From an uncultured Bacteroidales bacterium (GTDB taxonomy: Bacteria; Bacteroidota; Bacteroidia; Bacteroidales; F082), in assembly GCA_937926515.1 (NCBI GenBank), contig CALAZZ010000049.1, positions 17,933 to 81,932 on the forward strand: DNA of 64,000 nucleotides, given 5' to 3'. Shown piece by piece: positions 48,996-57,979 of the stretch (position 1 is its first letter; the number at the start of each line of letters is the position of its first letter). The position numbers and the translations under genes were made by a program. The notes below the pieces were generated by a model, which searched no databases, was not told the DNA's origin, and was given only the letters and a program-made list of their open reading frames with translations.

Positions 48996-49568
48996 ATGGC
49001 TAGAAGAGCATCACCCGAAATCAATGCGGGCTCAATGGCTGATATTGCGTTCTTGTTGCTGATTTTCTTCCTGGTAACAACAACTATGGATATTGACACA
49101 GGCCTTACACGCCGGCTGCCACCGCCAGTTGAAGACCCGGAAGATATCCTGATCAGGCAACGAAATATTTTGAATGTGCTTGTTAACAAGAACGACAGGC
49201 TACTTGTTGATGGTAAACCCGGAGATATAGCCACCCTGAAGGATGTTGCCAAGGAATTTATGCGTCCTCATTATCCTGATAATCCGGATTTCCCGGAAGT
49301 CAAGCTTAGGGAAATTGAAGGTTTGGGTGAAATTTATACCTCCGAAGGTGTTATTTCACTTAAGAATGACAGGGGAACATCCTATGATATGTATATCAGG
49401 GTACAAAATGAATTGGCCCGCGCTTTCAATGAATTGAAAGATGAGCTGTCCATGGATAGATATGGTGTCAGATTCAGAAACTTAGTCGATGAGGATCGAA
49501 TAAAAGCCATTAATGAGGCTGTACCCATGCGTATATCTGAAGCTGAACCGGAAAGTATAGGAGATTAG
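48996..49568 (+). CDS. ExbD/TolR-family protein (first copy)
   Basis: 190 aa. The N-terminal cytoplasmic segment and single TM helix carry the family signature INAGSMADIAFLLLIFFLVT, where the Asp in the helix carries protons. A periplasmic domain follows, longer than in E. coli ExbD, with NILNVLVNKNDRLLVDGKPG. It forms the proton-driven complex with the ExbB protein. It is followed after four bases by a second ExbD. Confidence 0.93.
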   Translation: MARRASPEINAGSMADIAFLLLIFFLVTTTMDIDTGLTRRLPPPVEDPEDILIRQRNILNVLVNKNDRLLVDGKPGDIATLKDVAKEFMRPHYPDNPDFPEVKLREIEGLGEIYTSEGVISLKNDRGTSYDMYIRVQNELARAFNELKDELSMDRYGVRFRNLVDEDRIKAINEAVPMRISEAEPESIGD

Positions 49569-49572
49569 CAAT

Positions 49573-50043
49573 ATGTCAAAATTTAAAACAAAAAAAGGAA
49601 AAGGTTCCGGTGCAATTAACACCTCTTCGTTGCCTGACATTATCTTCATGTTGCTGTTCTTTTTTATGGTAACAACAGTAATGCGTGAGGTCACCCTTAG
49701 GGTTAAAATAAGGCTGCCTTTGGCGACTGAGGTGCAGAAACTGGAGAAAAAATCGTTGGTAAGCTACATTTACATTGGCCCGCCAACCAATCCACAGCGA
49801 TATGGAACTGAATCTCGTATACAGTTGAATGACCAGTTTTCAACCGTGAATGACGTGCCAGAATTCATTGCACGCGAACGTGAAGCAAGGCCCGAAGCTG
49901 ACCGCAACTTCCTTACCACTTCGCTCAAAGTTCATAACGAATCCAAAATGGGGATCGTGACTGATGTGAAACAGGAATTGCGAAAGTCTGGCGCATTGCG
50001 TATTAACTACTCGACACTTAAAGGCGAACACCTTAGAAATTAA
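49573..50043 (+). CDS. ExbD/TolR-family protein (second copy)
   Basis: 156 aa. The signature SSLPDIIFMLLFFFMVTTVM with the membrane Asp matches ExbD/TolR. The periplasmic domain (LVSYIYIGPPTNPQRYG) differs from the first copy. Two different ExbD subunits in one operon are usual in Bacteroidota, probably forming a heteromeric complex. It ends before a strong terminator. Confidence 0.92.
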   Translation: MSKFKTKKGKGSGAINTSSLPDIIFMLLFFFMVTTVMREVTLRVKIRLPLATEVQKLEKKSLVSYIYIGPPTNPQRYGTESRIQLNDQFSTVNDVPEFIAREREARPEADRNFLTTSLKVHNESKMGIVTDVKQELRKSGALRINYSTLKGEHLRN

Positions 50044-50069
50044 TTTTCGTAGAACAGATTTAATTTTTT

Positions 50070-50104
50070 GAAAAGACAGGTGCCGAATAAGGACCTGTCT
50101 TTTC
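50070..50104 (+). terminator. Terminator of the ExbB/ExbD operon
   Basis: 12-bp perfect stem GAAAAGACAGGT (50070-50081) and ACCTGTCTTTTC (50093-50104), 11-base loop, followed by a long T-run. It lies 27 bases after the last stop. Confidence 0.92.
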
Positions 50105-50277
50105 TTTTTTTTCTTAGCAGTAAATCATGAGTACTCATCCTACCAATCCCGGTTTATTGAAAATCATCAAACAGGGGTAGACATTTCTAAACTTTCAGAA
50201 ATGTTAAAAAAATCAAACAAATGAGATGCTCACAATTTCGTTGGCATCAGGAAAGCTTTCATCCGATGAAATTATGC

Positions 50278-50285
50278 TAATTTTG
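50278..50285 (+). promoter_or_regulatory. -7 box of the S41 protease gene
   Basis: TAATTTTG, 52 bases before the ATG at 50338. No TTTG is present at the expected -33 position. Confidence 0.45.
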
Positions 50286-50337
50286 CTGTGAAATGATGCA
50301 CTCTGTTGTTTCCTAGACAAATACAATTAAAATCCTT

Positions 50338-51951
50338 ATGAAAAACTTCAAAATATATTTGCCTTTGATGCTGTCGCTTGTACTTATTGCAGGCATATAC
50401 CTCGGCAGTAAGCTTACATTCAACGAATCCAGTCCAAATACTACGTTCTCATTGTCAGCACATAAAGGAGGTAAGCTTGATCATGTGATGCGGTATATTA
50501 TGCGAGACTATGTGGATGAAGTAGAAGGTGATCAACTCGAAAACCGTGCCATCAATGCCATACTCGAAAAACTTGACCCCCACAGTCAATATATTACAGC
50601 AGCTGATTTCAATGAGATGAATGACCCGTTACTAGGTAGTTTTGAAGGCATTGGTGTTTCATTTCGTATTGAGAAAGATACCATTACGGTGATTAATCCG
50701 CTCAGAGGAGGGCCGAGTGAGCGTGTGGGAATTATGGCCGGCGACCGCATCATTTTTATTGAGGACACTTTGGTTGCCGGTGTTGAGGTAACCAACCGTG
50801 ATGCCATGCGACAGCTAAAAGGTCCAAAAGGAACCAGGGTGAATGTTAAAATTCTTCGCAGAGGAGTCAAAAACCTGATTCCTTTTACCATAACACGTGA
50901 TGTGATTCCTACCTATAGTTTAGATATCGCCTATATGCCTGATGAAAACATCGGATATATACGATTGAATAAGTTCTCTGCCACTACCTATAATGAATTC
51001 CTGGCTGCAGCCCGTAAATTGAAGAGTCAAGGCATGCAAAAATTAATCCTGGATTTGAGGGGCAATGCAGGAGGCTATTTAAAAGCAGCTACTGACATTG
51101 CAGATGAATTCCTGATGAATGGGCAGCTGATCGTGTATACAGAAGGTAAGAACCGACCAAAACAATTTGCATTTGCCACACAAAAAGGACTGCTCGAAAC
51201 AGAAGAAATTGTTGTATTACTTGATGAGTCATCTGCTTCGGCAAGTGAAATCGTAGCAGGTGCACTGCAGGACAACGACAGGGGCACAATTATTGGCAGG
51301 CGCTCATTCGGCAAGGGGCTTGTACAGGAACAGATCACAATGAGTGATGGTTCGGCCATCAGGCTTACTGTTGCCCGGTACTTTACACCCACAGGCAGAT
51401 CAATACAAAAACACTATGACGGTGACTTTGAATCGTACCACCATGAACCGTTCGACAGGTATTTAAATGGTGAGATGATGTATGAAGACAGTATTCCGCT
51501 GGCAGATTCGTTAAAGTTTATTACCCCCGGCGGCAAGGTTGTGTATGGTGGTGGTGGCATCATGCCGGATATATATGTGCCGCTTTTAAGCGACAGCAGC
51601 CTGATTTATTTCAATAAGGTTGCAAATCGGGGCCTTTTATTTCAATTTGCTTTTGATTATGCAGACAAAAACCGACCAGAGTTGAATCAATACGGTAATT
51701 TTGAAACATTCACCAGGGAATTCATTGTAGACAACAGCCTGTTTAATGAAATGATTGACTGGGTTAATGATCATGGCATTTCAACCACCCCAAATGAAAT
51801 TGCAGACAGTAAAGACCATATAATCACCCTGTTTAAAGCTTATGTGGCACGCAATCTTTATGATGATGAAGGATTCTACCCCATATACCATCGTATTGAC
51901 CCGATTTTTCAAAAAGCCATCGAAACATTGCGGCAAAACAAAGCGGTTTAA
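50338..51951 (+). CDS. S41-family C-terminal processing peptidase
   Basis: 537 aa. It has an N-terminal TM/signal anchor (LPLMLSLVLIAGIYLGSKL), a PDZ domain (about residues 95-185: SFRIEKDTITVINPLRGGPSERVGIMAGDRI), then the tail-specific protease domain with the serine in LDESSASASEIVAGAL and the lysine in RSFGKGLVQEQ (Ser-Lys dyad). It acts in the periplasm on unstructured C-termini. Only five bases separate it from the histidine kinase gene, so they are probably one operon. Confidence 0.93.
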   Translation: MKNFKIYLPLMLSLVLIAGIYLGSKLTFNESSPNTTFSLSAHKGGKLDHVMRYIMRDYVDEVEGDQLENRAINAILEKLDPHSQYITAADFNEMNDPLLGSFEGIGVSFRIEKDTITVINPLRGGPSERVGIMAGDRIIFIEDTLVAGVEVTNRDAMRQLKGPKGTRVNVKILRRGVKNLIPFTITRDVIPTYSLDIAYMPDENIGYIRLNKFSATTYNEFLAAARKLKSQGMQKLILDLRGNAGGYLKAATDIADEFLMNGQLIVYTEGKNRPKQFAFATQKGLLETEEIVVLLDESSASASEIVAGALQDNDRGTIIGRRSFGKGLVQEQITMSDGSAIRLTVARYFTPTGRSIQKHYDGDFESYHHEPFDRYLNGEMMYEDSIPLADSLKFITPGGKVVYGGGGIMPDIYVPLLSDSSLIYFNKVANRGLLFQFAFDYADKNRPELNQYGNFETFTREFIVDNSLFNEMIDWVNDHGISTTPNEIADSKDHIITLFKAYVARNLYDDEGFYPIYHRIDPIFQKAIETLRQNKAV

Positions 51952-51957
51952 TCAGAT

Positions 51958-53265
51958 ATGATCATTCTATTAATAAGCCTGTCCACCTTAATCCGACTAG
52001 CCACCTTTGTGGTGGTCCTGACTTATATGAATGCCTCAAGCCGGCGAAATGCATGGATGTTCATTGCAGCAGCCATGCTATTGATGGCACTCGAAAATAT
52101 TTTCCAACTGCTCTATTTTGCTGGTATTTCTGATCTGGCTGTAAGTTCATTTATTCCACCACTGGCAGGTTTTGTTGTTTCGGTGCTTCTATTAACCGGT
52201 ACCCTATTGATCAGGTCAATCCTTAAGAGACTTCGTAAGGCTGAGCGAATCCACCGCACACTTGACAACCGGTATCGCATCTTGTTCAACAGCAGTTCTG
52301 ATCAGATATTCGTATTAAATATGACCGGGGACATCGTTGAAGTGAACCAATCAGCATGTGAGAACCTTGAGTACAAACGTGAAGAACTGTTGAAAAAACA
52401 CTTTAGCGAAATACATATGAACCCGGCTGATCCCACGATAAGAGAACACATTGATCATATTCTTAGAAAAGGCACCTACATTTTTGAATCAGACCATAGG
52501 AGTAGCAGTGGCAAACGAATCCCGGCCGAAATAAGCTGCCGAAAGCTAATGATCGAAGAAGAGCCTTATATTACCTGTGTATCCAGAAATATTGCAGACC
52601 GTAAGGAAGTTGAAAAGAAGATACTGACTGCTATCATTGAAACAGAAGAAACCGAACGCAGCCGTTTTGCAAAGGAAATTCATGATGGATTAGGCCCCCT
52701 CTTATCTACCATTAAGTTGTATGTAGATGAGTTGGATAGTCAGTCGCACAATGAAACAGAAAGGGTTGAATACATCAATATGATCAATAAGCTCATTGAC
52801 GAAGCCGTAGATAGCTCACGCAATATCGCAAACAATATCACTCCAAAAGTAATCACCGACTATGGCCTGGTGCGCGCGATTCAGTCTTATTGTGATACCA
52901 TAAATGCAACCAGTATTCTGAATATTGAACTGGATGTTCAACCAAAAGAGATGAGTCCGGGAACAACCCTGTCACTAACCTTATATCGTATTCTTACCGA
53001 ACTCATCAACAATACCATCAAGCATGCAAAAGCTGATCAAGTCAGGATCATTATGCGTTCAGAAAACAAAAAGATACATCTGGACTATTATGACAATGGT
53101 ATTGGATTTGAACTTGAAAAAGCGTTGCAAAAATCTGATGACCGTATGGGCGTAAAAAATATTGTAAGCAGGGTGCGATCAATAAACGGAGTTTTCAATT
53201 TTCAGAATATCCAACCAGGTATCCACGTAAATATACAGGTAGACTCACATTCCGGCCATATATAA
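51958..53265 (+). CDS. PAS-containing histidine kinase (HisKA_3 type)
   Basis: 435 aa. Three N-terminal TM helices (about 1-22, 33-52, 63-85), a PAS domain (about 105-220; NRYRILFNSSSDQIFVLNMTG), a HisKA_3 dimerisation domain with phospho-acceptor His242 (FAKEIHDGLGPLLSTIK), and a HATPase domain (N-box LTELINNTIKHAKADQV, G1 DYYDNGIGFE). NarX/DesK-class kinases normally pair with a LuxR-type response regulator, which is absent here. The next gene is a TPR protein with a LuxR-like DNA-binding end. Confidence 0.92.
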   Translation: MIILLISLSTLIRLATFVVVLTYMNASSRRNAWMFIAAAMLLMALENIFQLLYFAGISDLAVSSFIPPLAGFVVSVLLLTGTLLIRSILKRLRKAERIHRTLDNRYRILFNSSSDQIFVLNMTGDIVEVNQSACENLEYKREELLKKHFSEIHMNPADPTIREHIDHILRKGTYIFESDHRSSSGKRIPAEISCRKLMIEEEPYITCVSRNIADRKEVEKKILTAIIETEETERSRFAKEIHDGLGPLLSTIKLYVDELDSQSHNETERVEYINMINKLIDEAVDSSRNIANNITPKVITDYGLVRAIQSYCDTINATSILNIELDVQPKEMSPGTTLSLTLYRILTELINNTIKHAKADQVRIIMRSENKKIHLDYYDNGIGFELEKALQKSDDRMGVKNIVSRVRSINGVFNFQNIQPGIHVNIQVDSHSGHI

Positions 53266-53293
53266 TTAAATGACTTGCGAATAAAAAAAATAG

Positions 53294-53324
53294 TTGCACC
53301 TATTTGTTAAAGTGACTATTTTTG
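53294..53324 (+). promoter_or_regulatory. Promoter of the TPR-HTH gene
   Basis: TTG (53294-53296), 20-base spacer, TATTTTTG (53317-53324), close to the Bacteroidota consensus. It lies 72 bases before the ATG at 53397 and separates that gene from the kinase operon. Confidence 0.6.
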
Positions 53325-53396
53325 TGAATGACAACTGATTATAGCACATCTGATATGATTGTGTGATCGTGGGGGTGACAAACCAATTAAAACAAA

Positions 53397-55193
53397 ATGT
53401 ATAGGTATATACATTATACTTACATATCCGCCCTTGTAGTATTACTACCTCTTTTTCAATTAACTGAACAAAACCTACAGGAAAAAGAAGAAAGACTGGA
53501 GCTGATGCAGGATGACACTTCACGGGTAAACCTGTTGGTCGATCTTGGAAAATATTACTGCAGCAGAAACTTTGAAATTTCCCTATTGTATTTACAGCAA
53601 GCATTTCTGTTATCCACAGAACTTAATTATAAAGAGGGAATAGCCAGCAGCCTCCTATGGCAGGGTAGAGCCTATTATTACAAGGATGATTATATGCTGG
53701 CATTGGAGTACCTGGAAAAAGCCAGAAAACTGTTTGATAAACTTAACCATCAGCAGGGACTTGCCTGGTGTTGCTTCGCTTCAGGATCTATTCACCACAT
53801 CAATGGCAATTATCTTGCTGCCACGAGGGACTTTCAGGAAGTGGTAAGGCTAAGTAAGCAGGCAGAAGATATAGAGTTGGAGGCGACTGGTTATTTAAGC
53901 CTGGGCAGTCTACATATCGATCGTGACGAGCCGTTTCTTGCTCTGGATTATCTGAACAAAGCACTTAAAATCAACGAAAAAATAAGAAAGCAATCAGAAA
54001 TTGGAATCATATTGACAAACATTGGCCGGGCATATGAGTTAGTGGATGATATTGACTTGGCACTGGACTACTTTGAACAAGGTCTTGAAATTAGAACCGG
54101 CCTAAAGGAACAAAGAGGGATTGCCAGTTCGAACCTGATCATTGGAAAAATCATGTTAAAAACAGGAAACTTCCAGGATGCAAATAACCGATTTGAAACA
54201 GCCCATTCGCTTTTCACCCAATTGAAGGATGATACCGGAATTGGACTGAGTTTGTTGAACTGGGCAATTGCATTGAACAAGTTGAATAAAATTGAAGAAG
54301 CTTACTCCAAAGCTCAGGATGCATTGCATATTGCAAGAAACATAAATAACCCAAAATTGCTAGCCGAAACCTACACCGCATTAGCTTCAATACATGCTTA
54401 CAATAAAAGATTTGAAGAAGCATTTAAGTATAAAACAATGGACGGCATTATCCGCGACAGCCTGGCTACTGCAAACAGAGAAAGGATCATACGTGAGCTT
54501 GAGATCAAATTTCAAACTGCACGAAAAGATGATGAAATTAATTTCCTCAAAACCAGGAACGAAATTCAAGCTAAAAACAACTTTTTACTGACCGTTACAA
54601 TAATAGCCCTGATTGTTATTGCTATTCTACTGATTGTTTTATTTCACTTCAAGACAATCAGCATGAAAAAGCATAAGCTGCTTATGGAACAGGAGAAAAC
54701 CATACATCAACAGCAAAGCAATATCAGGCAAAAAGAACAACAATTGCTTGAAAAAAAGCTGGAAGCAAAAAACAGGGAGTTGGCATCGAAAGCCCTGGAT
54801 ATGTTACGTATGAACGAAACGATAAGCAATATTATAGAAAAACTAGAGCAATTTGTGAATACTGCCGAAGTAGATGAAAAGCATGTTAAACACATCAACG
54901 AAATCGTTGCAGGGCTCGAAGCCAAGCTGAAGGACAATTCATGGAGTGAGTTTGAGAAAATTTTTAAAAACATCCACACAGCGTTTTTTCAGAAGCTACT
55001 TGATGTATGTCCTGCCCTCACACCTGCTGAAATAAAAATTGCAGCTTTTTTAAAACTAAATCTAAGCACTAAAGAAATTGCAGCAGTAACCTTTAAATCT
55101 GAATCCGGGGTTAAATCAACGCGCTTTAGGTTGCGCAGTAAACTTGGACTTCAATCGGACGAAAGCCTTGTCGCTTACCTCATGAGGATTTGA
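53397..55193 (+). CDS. Membrane-anchored TPR protein with LuxR-type HTH
   Basis: 598 aa. The N-terminal hydrophobic segment is weak (ISALVVLLPLFQL). About eight tetratricopeptide repeats follow (residues 45-360; for example GYLSLGSLHIDRDEPFLALD), then one strong TM helix (about 397-420; LLTVTIIALIVIAILLIVLF), a coiled coil (about 425-490, many Gln/Lys/Glu) and a C-terminal GerE/LuxR-like helix-turn-helix (LTPAEIKIAAFLKLNLSTKE). TPRs are expected outside and the DNA-binding part inside the cell. Such proteins are common in Bacteroidota as orphan regulators. The neighbouring kinase gene suggests a link. Confidence 0.85.
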   Translation: MYRYIHYTYISALVVLLPLFQLTEQNLQEKEERLELMQDDTSRVNLLVDLGKYYCSRNFEISLLYLQQAFLLSTELNYKEGIASSLLWQGRAYYYKDDYMLALEYLEKARKLFDKLNHQQGLAWCCFASGSIHHINGNYLAATRDFQEVVRLSKQAEDIELEATGYLSLGSLHIDRDEPFLALDYLNKALKINEKIRKQSEIGIILTNIGRAYELVDDIDLALDYFEQGLEIRTGLKEQRGIASSNLIIGKIMLKTGNFQDANNRFETAHSLFTQLKDDTGIGLSLLNWAIALNKLNKIEEAYSKAQDALHIARNINNPKLLAETYTALASIHAYNKRFEEAFKYKTMDGIIRDSLATANRERIIRELEIKFQTARKDDEINFLKTRNEIQAKNNFLLTVTIIALIVIAILLIVLFHFKTISMKKHKLLMEQEKTIHQQQSNIRQKEQQLLEKKLEAKNRELASKALDMLRMNETISNIIEKLEQFVNTAEVDEKHVKHINEIVAGLEAKLKDNSWSEFEKIFKNIHTAFFQKLLDVCPALTPAEIKIAAFLKLNLSTKEIAAVTFKSESGVKSTRFRLRSKLGLQSDESLVAYLMRI

Positions 55194-55743
55194 AACTTTA
55201 TTTTTCATCTTTTCCAATGGCTTTTTTTAGCTATATATCACCCCGTTAAGTATTATAACAGTATTTGTATATTTACATTGACACTTTCTAAGTAATTGTT
55301 TAGATGATCTTTAGGCGGCCTGCAACTTATTGAAACCGGCGCAGCAACCAGATACGTCCCTCATTTTCTGGCTTTCCCCGTTGGATGAAAGTACTTTTAT
55401 TCACCAATAGGCAAGAAATGAGTAAAAAGGCTACAGATTCAAAGTTGAATGATCGAAAAGAAAAACCAACAGTTGAAATCCAATGGAAGGCGAAAAGGAA
55501 GATGATCGAACTTCGAAAAGCAGCCTTACAAAAGATTATTAAGTATTTCAGTCCTGCCGCAAATGATAACACCAGGCATTAACTTCAAAAAATATTTAAA
55601 ACATGGTTTATTTACTTCTCTTATATTAGGAACTGGATGCGCACTCCAATACTGACTGAAACAATAGATTCGAGATAAATCCAGGTTTAACAGCCTGATA
55701 AATGCAACAAATTCTTTAATTATAGATAACCAAGCCAATTAAA
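55194..55743 (+). other. 550-bp gap between regulator and dockerin gene
   Basis: No family is recognisable. It contains one small possible gene (55418-55582). No clear terminator follows the TPR-HTH gene and no consensus promoter precedes the next gene. Confidence 0.5.
55418..55582 (+). CDS. Possible small basic protein (54 aa)
   Basis: An ATG at 55418 opens a 54-codon frame of mostly Lys, Arg, Glu and Ala residues (MSKKATDSKLNDRKEK, then a helical EIQWKAKRKMIELRKAALQ). It is preceded by AGGCAAGAA. Composition is protein-like but there is no known homologue that I recognise and no neighbour in an operon. It may be a chance frame. Confidence 0.3.
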   Translation: MSKKATDSKLNDRKEKPTVEIQWKAKRKMIELRKAALQKIIKYFSPAANDNTRH

Positions 55744-56790
55744 ATGAAGCGTTTATATCGTATTGTTCTTGTGGCAACACTCTTTGTAATGATCACTTCA
55801 GTACAAGGCCAATCAATGCCACCTCATATTATCTCAACCAGCGGTTGTTCCTGGCAAAACAACACAGCTATTTTAAGCTGGACACTGGGTGAAACCGTTG
55901 TTGAAACCTTTGGGGCGGATGAATACTTTTTAACTCAGGGGTTTCAACAACCTGCCATTACTTCTCAAACATGGCTTACGGGTGATGCCAACTGTGATGG
56001 CACTGTGGACGTTTTGGATGTAATTACCATAATCAATTTTATCCTCGAAACAAATCCTGAACCCTTTTGCTTTGACAATGCAGATGTCAATTTGGATGGT
56101 ACTGTTGACGTGCTTGATGCGATTGGAACAATCAATATCATACTATATGGAAATAAATCAACGCAAGCATCCATTGACCCTGATCCAGCCTACCTGTTAT
56201 TACATCCTGAAGGGGTTGATATTATTAGTGATGGACACGTTACAGCACTGCAGTTTTCGATCTACGATATTCATGCGGAACAACTTAAATCACAAGTCGA
56301 AACGCACGAAATGCTAACCTCAGCCATTGGCAACAAACTGAACCTAATGTTGGTCAGTTTAAACAACCAAACCATCCCAAAAGGTTGGATTAGACTAATT
56401 GATTTTGATGAAAAAATCAAACAGCTTAAGTGGGGTGAGGCCATGGGCGGTGATCCAAATGCCCAATATGTTGAGATCATCAAACAAGTAAGGTATGAAC
56501 CACTGGACGTGCAATCCTTGTTTAGGGCTTTCCCAAATCCATCTGGCGGAGAGGTAACAATAGAAATAAACTGTCATGAAGAGCTCTTTGCCCAGCTTCG
56601 CCTGGTTAACATACCTGGAAATAAAGTTCAATATCTCCATGAGGGTAAACTAATGAAAGGCATGAACAGGATGGTGCTAAATACAAAATCATTTAGCCCG
56701 GGTGTTTATATACTTCATCTTCAAGCAAGATCCATGCATAAAGAAGTGGAAATTTATCACCAACAAATTAAACTAGCAATAACTTACTAG
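55744..56790 (+). CDS. Secreted protein with dockerin-like repeats and T9SS sorting domain
   Basis: 348 aa. It has a signal peptide (LVATLFVMITSVQGQ), then about 75 residues including SWTLGETVVETF and FLTQGFQQP, a region often seen in Bacteroidota surface proteins. Two calcium-binding dockerin type I repeats follow at about 80-140 (GDANCDGTVDVLDVITIINF and ADVNLDGTVDVLDAIGTINI). The C-terminus (FRAFPNPSGGEVTIEI...FSPGVYILHL) is a T9SS type A sorting domain, with a longer tail than usual. Dockerins bind cohesins or help fold; the partner is not in the window. Confidence 0.85.
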   Translation: MKRLYRIVLVATLFVMITSVQGQSMPPHIISTSGCSWQNNTAILSWTLGETVVETFGADEYFLTQGFQQPAITSQTWLTGDANCDGTVDVLDVITIINFILETNPEPFCFDNADVNLDGTVDVLDAIGTINIILYGNKSTQASIDPDPAYLLLHPEGVDIISDGHVTALQFSIYDIHAEQLKSQVETHEMLTSAIGNKLNLMLVSLNNQTIPKGWIRLIDFDEKIKQLKWGEAMGGDPNAQYVEIIKQVRYEPLDVQSLFRAFPNPSGGEVTIEINCHEELFAQLRLVNIPGNKVQYLHEGKLMKGMNRMVLNTKSFSPGVYILHLQARSMHKEVEIYHQQIKLAITY

Positions 56791-56823
56791 ACATTTATAA
56801 TCAATATTTTAAAACTTTTATTC

Positions 56824-57963
56824 ATGAAACCAAGCTTACTTATCGTCCTATTGATAATCGTCTCAAAGATTATCCTGGCGCAACCCAACCAAGGAATCAA
56901 TTACCAGGCCATCGCACGCGATATCGATGGGCAATTGATTGCCAATCAGGAGGTATCGTTCCGTATTAGTTTGTTGCATGGTGAACCTGATGGACCAGCG
57001 GCATACATCGAGACCCACAATGTTACAACTAACCAGTTTGGCCTTGTCAATTTTGGCATTGGTTTAGGCGAACAACTTACAGGTCAATTTGATGCAATCA
57101 ACTGGGCATTGGGTCCGTATTTTATTATGATCGAATTGGATGCAGATGGTGGTACCGATTATTTACTTTTTGGAGTTACGGAACTGCTTCATGTGCCTTA
57201 TGCATTCCATGCCAGCTCTTTAACACTTACCTCACCCAATGGGACCAGGTATGGTGTTGGTGTGGATAATGATGGCAACCTATTTACTTTTATGGTGGAA
57301 GAACCACCTTGTCCGGAAACCGTTATTGATGCTGATGGGAACACCTATTATACGCTGTGGCTGGCTGAAAGATGCTGGATGGCCGAAAACCTCAAAACCA
57401 CCAAATACCGCGACGGTTCTCCCATTGATTACCCCGGCACCAACAATTCAGCCTGGGAAAACAATACCACCGGCGCTTATGCCTGGTATAATAGTGATAT
57501 TTCAAACAAAGACCTCTACGGTGCATTATATAACTGGTACGCCGTAGACAATACCAAAGCTCTTTGCCCCGTGGGATGGCGTGTTCCAACTAATGAGGAC
57601 TGGAACGCACTGCCGGATTTTATTCCCGGACTTGATCATCTAAAAGGAAACAAACTGAAATCCTGCCGACAAGTCAACTCTCCGCTTGGAGGCGATTGCA
57701 ACACAAACCTTCATCCGCGATGGAATGAACACGGTACACATTACGGCACCGATGAATATGGGTTTTCAGGACTTCCGGGCGGCAGGCGAGTTTCCACTGG
57801 CAACTATCAGGAGATCGGTTCTTTCGGTTGGTGGCGGACTTCTACCGAAATATCCGGTAATAATTACGGAAGATGGCTTGGTAGTGGGTCAGGAAGTATT
57901 GGCAATCAGCCGCTTATTCCCAAAAACCAGGGCTTGAGTGTTCGGTGTATAAAAATCCAATAA
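56824..57963 (+). CDS. FISUMP-domain secreted protein
   Basis: 379 aa with a signal peptide (MKPSLLIVLLIIVSKIILAQ). The N-terminal domain (PNQGINYQAIARDIDGQLIA) is typical of Bacteroidota exported proteins. The C-terminal about 200 residues form a Fibrobacter succinogenes major paralogous (FISUMP) domain: RCWMAENLKTTKYRDGSPI, YGALYNWYAV, CPVGWRVPTNEDWN, GFSGLPGGRR and a final SVRCIK. There is no T9SS tail. The domain is beta-rich and its ligand unknown. A second FISUMP gene follows after 16 bases. Confidence 0.88.
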   Translation: MKPSLLIVLLIIVSKIILAQPNQGINYQAIARDIDGQLIANQEVSFRISLLHGEPDGPAAYIETHNVTTNQFGLVNFGIGLGEQLTGQFDAINWALGPYFIMIELDADGGTDYLLFGVTELLHVPYAFHASSLTLTSPNGTRYGVGVDNDGNLFTFMVEEPPCPETVIDADGNTYYTLWLAERCWMAENLKTTKYRDGSPIDYPGTNNSAWENNTTGAYAWYNSDISNKDLYGALYNWYAVDNTKALCPVGWRVPTNEDWNALPDFIPGLDHLKGNKLKSCRQVNSPLGGDCNTNLHPRWNEHGTHYGTDEYGFSGLPGGRRVSTGNYQEIGSFGWWRTSTEISGNNYGRWLGSGSGSIGNQPLIPKNQGLSVRCIKIQ

Positions 57964-57979
57964 ATTAAAACCCGTTAAA

